Source of the DNA: Pseudoclavibacter sp. Marseille-Q3772
GTDB taxonomy: Bacteria; Actinomycetota; Actinomycetes; Actinomycetales; Microbacteriaceae
Assembly: GCF_916618895.1 (NCBI RefSeq)
Contig: NZ_OU745391.1
Span: forward strand, 434,001 to 498,000
Length of the DNA stretch: 64,000 nucleotides
Direction of reading: 5' to 3'
Shown here: positions 59,487 through 64,000 of the stretch, one piece after another
Position numbering within the stretch: the first letter of the stretch is position 1
Layout of the letters: every line of letters begins with the position of its first letter
The notes under the pieces: model-generated
The model's input: only the letters and a program-made list of their open reading frames with translations
The model's database searches: none
What the model was told of the DNA's origin: nothing
Made by a program: the position numbers and the translations under genes

Positions 59487-60554
59487 CTAGACCCGAGCGC
59501 CGTCGTCAGCCCGCACGGAGCTGTCCTCGTCTTCCTCGTCGTCGTCCTCGCTGATGGGCACCGAGCCGATCGGTTCATCGGCTTCGCCACGGTGTTCGAG
59601 GATTTCCTCATCAATCTCGCGCAGGTCGGCTTCGGTCGAGCGCAGGGCTGCATAGATCGGCCCGCCGAGGAAGATCGTTGAAACCGCGCCAATCGCAATA
59701 CCGATGAACAGGGCCAGGGAGATATCCCGCAGCGTACCGGCACCCATCACGAAGGCACCGATGAACAAAATCGCGGCGACCGGCAGCAGCGCCACCACCG
59801 AAGTGTTGATCGAGCGCACGAGCGTCTGATTGATCGCCAGGTTTACCAACTCTGGGAATGTTCGCGGACCGTGTTCACTATACGTAGCGGTATTCTCGCG
59901 AATCTTGTCGAAGACCACGACCTTGTCGTAGAGCGAGTATCCGAGGATGGTGAGAAAACCGATGACGGTCGCGGGTGTCACCTCGAACCCAGTCAGCGCG
60001 TAGATGCCCATCGTAACGATGAGGTCTTGGGCCAGGGCGAGCACGCCGGCCAGTGCCATCTTCCAAGTACGGAAGTACACCGCCATAAACAGTGAGACCA
60101 GCACCACGAACGCACCGAGCCCGATAAGCATCTGTCGGGTGATATCTGCGCCCCAGCTTGGTCCGATCGTCGACACGTTCACATGACCGACGTCGGTGCC
60201 GTATGCCTTCGCCAACGCTTCGCGCAAGGCGTCGTTGTCCTGCTGCGAGAGCGGATCGGTCTGTACACGTACGGCGCCGTCGCCAAGTGTCTGCACCTTC
60301 GCGGGGGTGTTCGTGAACTCTCCAACCGCATCCGTCGCGAGCTGCTGCTCGGTGGTAGTCGGCTGCGAAATATGGAACTCCGAGCCTCCGGTGAACTCGA
60401 TACCGAAGTTAAACCCGGAGCGCAGTACCGGTACCACGATAGAGATCAGCACCGCGATCGCAGCGATTAGGAACCAGAGCTTGCGTTTCTGAACGATCTT
60501 GAACGAGCGCTTACCGGTGTACAGGTCATTACCGAGCTGCTGGAAGGCTTTCAT
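59487..60554 (-). CDS. secF: Protein translocase subunit SecF
   Basis: 355 residues with six membrane segments, working with SecD to use the proton gradient in late protein export. FGIEFTGGSEFHI follows the first segment, and YSLYDKVVVFDKIREN is the conserved cytoplasmic signature. The C-terminal 45 residues are strongly acidic (ISEDDDEEDEDSS), an extension seen in some actinobacteria. ATG 60554 overlaps the secD stop (ATGA). The 164 bp to the rel start contain no gene. Confidence 0.97.
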   Translation of the reverse strand: MKAFQQLGNDLYTGKRSFKIVQKRKLWFLIAAIAVLISIVVPVLRSGFNFGIEFTGGSEFHISQPTTTEQQLATDAVGEFTNTPAKVQTLGDGAVRVQTDPLSQQDNDALREALAKAYGTDVGHVNVSTIGPSWGADITRQMLIGLGAFVVLVSLFMAVYFRTWKMALAGVLALAQDLIVTMGIYALTGFEVTPATVIGFLTILGYSLYDKVVVFDKIRENTATYSEHGPRTFPELVNLAINQTLVRSINTSVVALLPVAAILFIGAFVMGAGTLRDISLALFIGIAIGAVSTIFLGGPIYAALRSTEADLREIDEEILEHRGEADEPIGSVPISEDDDEEDEDSSVRADDGARV

Positions 60555-62278
60555 TTCTCGTCTCCCTTCGCAGCGGCCGCTGCCTTACGTTCTGCAATGG
60601 ACTGTCGCCGTTCGGCTTCCTTCGCCGATTTCGCCGTTTTTGCGCCGGACCCCTTCGTGCTGCGACGGAACTCGCCGCGGCCACGATACACCGCACCGAG
60701 CGCACGCGGGTCGAGGCCGGATGCGGGGTGACCGTCACCGAAGAACTTGGTCGTTGCCAGTAGCCGCATGACCGGGTGGGTGAACATCGTCACGACAAGC
60801 AGGTCGATGAGGGTTGTCAGCCCGAGGGTGATTGCGAATCCTCGAACGTTACCCACGGCGACGATTGCCAGCACCACGGCGATCATGAGGTTGACCGCAT
60901 CCGAAGCAAGGATTGTGCGGATCGCACGCGACCAGCCTCGTTCAACAGCGCCCGGCAGCGATTTTCCGTCACGTAGCTCGTCCTTGATGCGCTCAAAGTA
61001 GACGATGAACGAGTCAGCGGTAATACCGACCGCCACGATCAAACCGGCCACACCGGCGAGTGATAGTCGGTAGCCCTCCTGTGAGGAGAGGAAGGTAACG
61101 AACAGATAGGTAATGACGCCCAGCAGACCGAGCGAGGCGATCGTCACCAACCCAAGCGCTCGATACTGGAAAACCGTGTAGACCACGACGAGTGCCAAAC
61201 CGATGGCACCTGCGATCAAACCGGCCTGCAACTGCCAGGTTCCGAGCGTTGCCGAGATCGTTTGCGTGGACTTCGTTTCGAAGCTGAACGGAAGCGCACC
61301 AAACTTCAGCTGATCAGCAAGAGCCTTCGAAGATTCCTCTGTAAAAGAACCGGTAATCTGGGCGCGCCCGTCAGTGATGACTGCGTTTGCGGTCGGTGCC
61401 ACGATCACTTGACCGTCAAGCGTGACCGCAAACCGAGACCGGGTCTGGTCCGGCTGACCGGTGTCGGGGTCGGGCATCGCGCCGATGGCGACCAGGCGCT
61501 CAGTCACCTTACGGAATGCTTCTTTGCCCTGCTCGTTGAACTTCAGGTTCACAGCCCACTGGCCGGTTGAAACACCCTGCTGGTTGGTCACCACGCCACT
61601 GGAAGCATCCGCGATCTGGCTACCACTGATCTCCACTGGGCCGAGAATGAACTTCTCCTGGCCCTGGTCGTCGCAGGCCATCATCGGCTTCTTGGGGTCT
61701 GCCGGCTCGGTTCGGTTTGCTGCTTCGGCGCAGTCAAATGCGAGATAGTCGGCGTATAGCTGGTCGGTGAGCTGGTTCGTGTCGGATGCATCGGTCGCGG
61801 ATGCGGTCGGTGTCGCGTTAAAGGTCTCCATGCCGACGTCTTCGGGCTTGATTACCCGCACATTGGCGGCCTCACTGGCAGCAAGCACCGGACGGAACTC
61901 CAACATCGCGCTGGACTCGACCCGCTTACGGGTCTCTGCATCCATCTCACCGGGTACAGAGACGACGATGTTGCGGCCACCCTGGGTAGTGATTTCGGCC
62001 TCTGCCACTCCGGATGCATCCACGCGCTGACGCACAATCGCCGCAGCCTGGGACATCTGTTCCGCAGACGGGTTGGCAGCACCCTCACTGAGCTGTGCTT
62101 CCAGCACCACCTGGGTTCCGCCTTCAAGGTCGAGCGCGAGCTTCGGGGTCCAGCTGCCGTTGTCGAATGCGACGCTATTCCAGTTGAGCCCCACCAGCGC
62201 GGCGATAATCACTCCCAACCACAGCAGCACGGTGCGGGCACCGCGCACTGCCGCAGTGGTGCGCTTAGAAGATGACAC
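60551..62278 (-). CDS. secD: Protein translocase subunit SecD
   Basis: 575 residues. First membrane helix (TVLLWLGVIIAALVGLNW), LALDLEGGTQVVLEAQ, a large extracytoplasmic P1-type domain (about 45-330, with an insertion rich in Thr/Asp/Glu near 160-205), and five C-terminal helices including VAGLIVAVGITADSFIVYFERIKDELR. The basic tail (AKTAKSAKEAERRQSIAERKAAAAAKG) is cytoplasmic. GTG 62278 follows AGGAAGGAAAAGAGTTC. Confidence 0.97.
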   Translation of the reverse strand: MSSSKRTTAAVRGARTVLLWLGVIIAALVGLNWNSVAFDNGSWTPKLALDLEGGTQVVLEAQLSEGAANPSAEQMSQAAAIVRQRVDASGVAEAEITTQGGRNIVVSVPGEMDAETRKRVESSAMLEFRPVLAASEAANVRVIKPEDVGMETFNATPTASATDASDTNQLTDQLYADYLAFDCAEAANRTEPADPKKPMMACDDQGQEKFILGPVEISGSQIADASSGVVTNQQGVSTGQWAVNLKFNEQGKEAFRKVTERLVAIGAMPDPDTGQPDQTRSRFAVTLDGQVIVAPTANAVITDGRAQITGSFTEESSKALADQLKFGALPFSFETKSTQTISATLGTWQLQAGLIAGAIGLALVVVYTVFQYRALGLVTIASLGLLGVITYLFVTFLSSQEGYRLSLAGVAGLIVAVGITADSFIVYFERIKDELRDGKSLPGAVERGWSRAIRTILASDAVNLMIAVVLAIVAVGNVRGFAITLGLTTLIDLLVVTMFTHPVMRLLATTKFFGDGHPASGLDPRALGAVYRGRGEFRRSTKGSGAKTAKSAKEAERRQSIAERKAAAAAKGDEK

Positions 62279-62342
62279 GAACTCTTTTCCTTCCTATCGT
62301 CGGGAAACCGACGAAACCGATCCGCTCCGCGGTGATCGACGC

Positions 62343-62765
62343 TTAGAGGTTCTTGCGATCGTCGTCGTACTCGTCAGTGTCAGACAGGCCCTGCGTTTCG
62401 GTGCTCTCCACATCCGTGTCGGTAATCTCCGAGGTCACAGCGTCATCGTCGAGATCGGTCTCGGTGAGGGTGGATGCGTCGTCCGGCACCGTTGGCTCCA
62501 CCACGGTTGCTACGGTCTGCGAGTGCACGCGGATGTTTGTACCGGGGCTTACTTCGAGTACCGCAATGTTGTTGTCGCTGTCGAGTTCGATGAGCGTGCC
62601 GAAAATACCGGCCTGCGTCATTACCTCTACTCCGGGGACGAGCTTGGAGCGCATGTCATTCATCGCCTGTTGGCGTTGCTTATTGCCTCGCCACATGAGC
62701 AGCATCATGACGGCAAGCAGAATGAGGGGCAACAGCAGCATTGGGTCGAACAAGTGCATCTCCAA
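62343..62765 (-). CDS. yajC: Preprotein translocase subunit YajC
   Basis: 140 residues. One N-terminal membrane helix (DPMLLLPLILLAVMMLLMWRG), the conserved KQRQQAMNDMRSKLVPGVEVMTQAGIFGTLIELD, and an acidic Thr/Asp-rich tail longer than in Escherichia coli. Accessory to SecDF, encoded directly in front of secD. ATG 62765. Confidence 0.95.
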   Translation of the reverse strand: MEMHLFDPMLLLPLILLAVMMLLMWRGNKQRQQAMNDMRSKLVPGVEVMTQAGIFGTLIELDSDNNIAVLEVSPGTNIRVHSQTVATVVEPTVPDDASTLTETDLDDDAVTSEITDTDVESTETQGLSDTDEYDDDRKNL

Positions 62766-62866
62766 ACAGTAGAAAGCAGCAAACGTAGCAAGTCTAGAGC
62801 AGCGGTCACGGCTTGTGGCAATACCTGGCGGTGTGCCAGATCACCACAGAACCAGTGTGTCTGCAG

Positions 62867-63886
62867 CTACTGCGGTAGCTCGTGCCCAAGGTGAGCGTAT
62901 GCCTCGGCAGTGGCGATGCGGCCACGCTGCGTTCGTGCGATGAGCCCCGCCCGCACCAAAAATGGCTCCACCACCGCCTCGACTGTTTCGGCTTCTTCAC
63001 CGACGGTGACCGCCAGCGTCCGCACACCCACAGGGCCTCCGCCGAACCGGGTAATCAGCACCTCGAGCACCGCACGGTCCAGACGATCCAGCCCCCGCGC
63101 ATCCACATCGTAAAGGGCCAGTGCGGCGTCCACTGCCGCCGCATCCGCGGTGGTTCCGTGCACGAGTACGTAGTCACGCACCCGACGCAGCAGCCGGTTA
63201 GCAATTCGCGGCGTACCGCGGGACCGAGCTGCCAGCTGCGCGAGTGCCTTGTCGTCAACTTCGAGGTCCAAGAGCTGAGCAGTTCGTTCGAGCACGCGTT
63301 GTAGTTCGTCATCCGCATAGAACTCGAGGTGTGCGGTGAATCCGAACCGGTCGCGAAGCGGCGCTGGCAGCAGCCCGGCTCGTGTCGTTGCACCGACGAC
63401 TGTGAATGGCGGCAGGTCAAGGGGCACCGATTGGGCGCCGGCGCCCTTGCCCACCATGATGTCGATGCGGAAATCTTCCATTGCCAGGTAGAGCATCTCT
63501 TCAGCGGTGCGGGCCATGCGGTGGATTTCGTCGATGAACAGCACTTCGCCCTCAACCATGCTGGAGAGGACAGCGGCCAGATCGGCCGCATTCTGCAGCG
63601 CCGGACCAGAGGTTAGTCGCAGCGAGCGGCCGGTTTCGTTCGCGACAATCATTGCGAGGGTGGTCTTGCCGAGCCCCGGCGGGCCGGCAAGCAGGATGTG
63701 GTCGGGTGTGCGCTGTTGCAGTTCCGCCGCTTTCAGCAAGAGCGCAAGCTGCGAGCGCACCTTGTGCTGGCCGATGAACTCATCCAAAGCTTTTGGCCGC
63801 AGCGACGACTCAAACTCGAGCTCGGTTTCCAAACCGGTGCCATCCAGCGGGCGCTCGACCGGGTCATCGAAGGAATTCATGCTCAT
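62867..63886 (-). CDS. ruvB: Holliday junction branch migration helicase RuvB
   Basis: 339 residues: AAA+ motor of the RuvAB complex. [22 protein letters not shown], Walker [18 protein letters not shown], Walker [11 protein letters not shown], sensor 1 [20 protein letters not shown], and a C-terminal winged helix ([22 protein letters not shown]). ATG 63886 overlaps the ruvA stop (ATGA). Confidence 0.98.
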   Translation of the reverse strand: MSMNSFDDPVERPLDGTGLETELEFESSLRPKALDEFIGQHKVRSQLALLLKAAELQQRTPDHILLAGPPGLGKTTLAMIVANETGRSLRLTSGPALQNAADLAAVLSSMVEGEVLFIDEIHRMARTAEEMLYLAMEDFRIDIMVGKGAGAQSVPLDLPPFTVVGATTRAGLLPAPLRDRFGFTAHLEFYADDELQRVLERTAQLLDLEVDDKALAQLAARSRGTPRIANRLLRRVRDYVLVHGTTADAAAVDAALALYDVDARGLDRLDRAVLEVLITRFGGGPVGVRTLAVTVGEEAETVEAVVEPFLVRAGLIARTQRGRIATAEAYAHLGHELPQ

Positions 63887-64000
63887 CGCTTCGCTCCGAT
63901 CACGGCGAGTGCAGCCCGAAGCAGCGTCTGTACCGACTCGCCAGCAGCCGCATCCTGAAGCGCAGTATCAACCGCCTGCTCCGCGACCTTCTGCTGCGTG
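63883..64000 (-). CDS. ruvA: Holliday junction protein RuvA (C-terminal fragment, gene continues beyond window)
   Basis: The last 38 residues are visible, reading ...[15 protein letters not shown] and ...[16 protein letters not shown] before the TGA that overlaps the ruvB start. This matches RuvA domain III, which contacts RuvB. The rest of the gene lies to the right of the window. Confidence 0.85.
   Translation of the reverse strand, partial: TQQKVAEQAVDTALQDAAAGESVQTLLRAALAVIGAKR

Overview
The window reads as a chromosomal core segment of a Gram-positive actinobacterium of moderately high GC, most likely a member of the Microbacteriaceae or a close relative. The evidence is gene order and gene content: rpsA/polA/pdtaR, a lgt-trpABC block, a gmk-pyr-nusB-efp-aro-mltG-ruvX-alaS block and a ruvAB-yajC-secDF-rel block, all familiar from actinobacteria. 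It also has a zinc-free-type S4, a PdtaR-type ANTAR regulator, an actinobacterial integration host factor domain and a helicase-degenerate PriA. Almost every gene lies on the minus strand. The plus-strand genes are a thioesterase, a tRNA-Leu, one passenger gene of an insertion element, a cyclophilin, a DUF349 protein and a small AbiEi-like orphan.

Region by region. 1-8.3 kb: rpsA (5' part of the gene only), a DUF779/aldehyde dehydrogenase pair, an EI24 membrane protein, polA, a hotdog thioesterase and pdtaR. 8.3-8.9 kb: tRNA-Leu(CAA) running straight into an array of 127-bp tandem repeats, each repeat carrying a copy of the 3' end of that tRNA and strong hairpins. 8.9-12.7 kb: a four-gene siderophore ABC importer behind two overlapping DtxR/IdeR-type iron boxes. 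12.8-22.4 kb: pyk, lgt, trpA-trpB-trpC, two small membrane proteins, hisI-hisF-hisG-hisE and rpe; trpE is not at its usual position. 22.5-29.8 kb: rsmB, fmt, priA, metK, coaBC, rpoZ. 29.9-39.6 kb: a natural mIHF-guanylate kinase fusion followed by the complete de novo pyrimidine operon pyrR-pyrB-pyrC-(PH protein)-carA-carB-pyrF, with a PyrR-binding RNA motif in front of pyrR. 39.7-51.4 kb: nusB, efp, aroB, aroK, aroC, aroE, mltG, ruvX, alaS. This shikimate operon is split between aroE and aroC by a 2041-bp IS481-family element that carries a VOC-family gene and a MarR-family regulator. 51.5-64 kb: small envelope proteins, rpsD, rarA, cyclophilin, DUF349, rel, secF, secD, yajC, ruvB and the end of ruvA.

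The genes mostly form tightly packed, translationally coupled operons (ATGA, GTGA, TTGA or TAGTG junctions) for aromatic amino acid, histidine and pyrimidine synthesis, translation, DNA repair and protein export. The clearest unusual structures are four. First, the tRNA-derived 127-bp tandem array. Second, the passenger-carrying IS481-type element, whose palindromic 6-bp target duplication GCTAGC supplies the stop codons of three genes: transposase, MarR gene and aroE. Third, the mIHF-Gmk fusion. Fourth, a 17-bp perfect inverted repeat containing two opposed DnaA-box sequences near rel. All functional calls come from reading the sequence and from recalled family knowledge; no database search was run.
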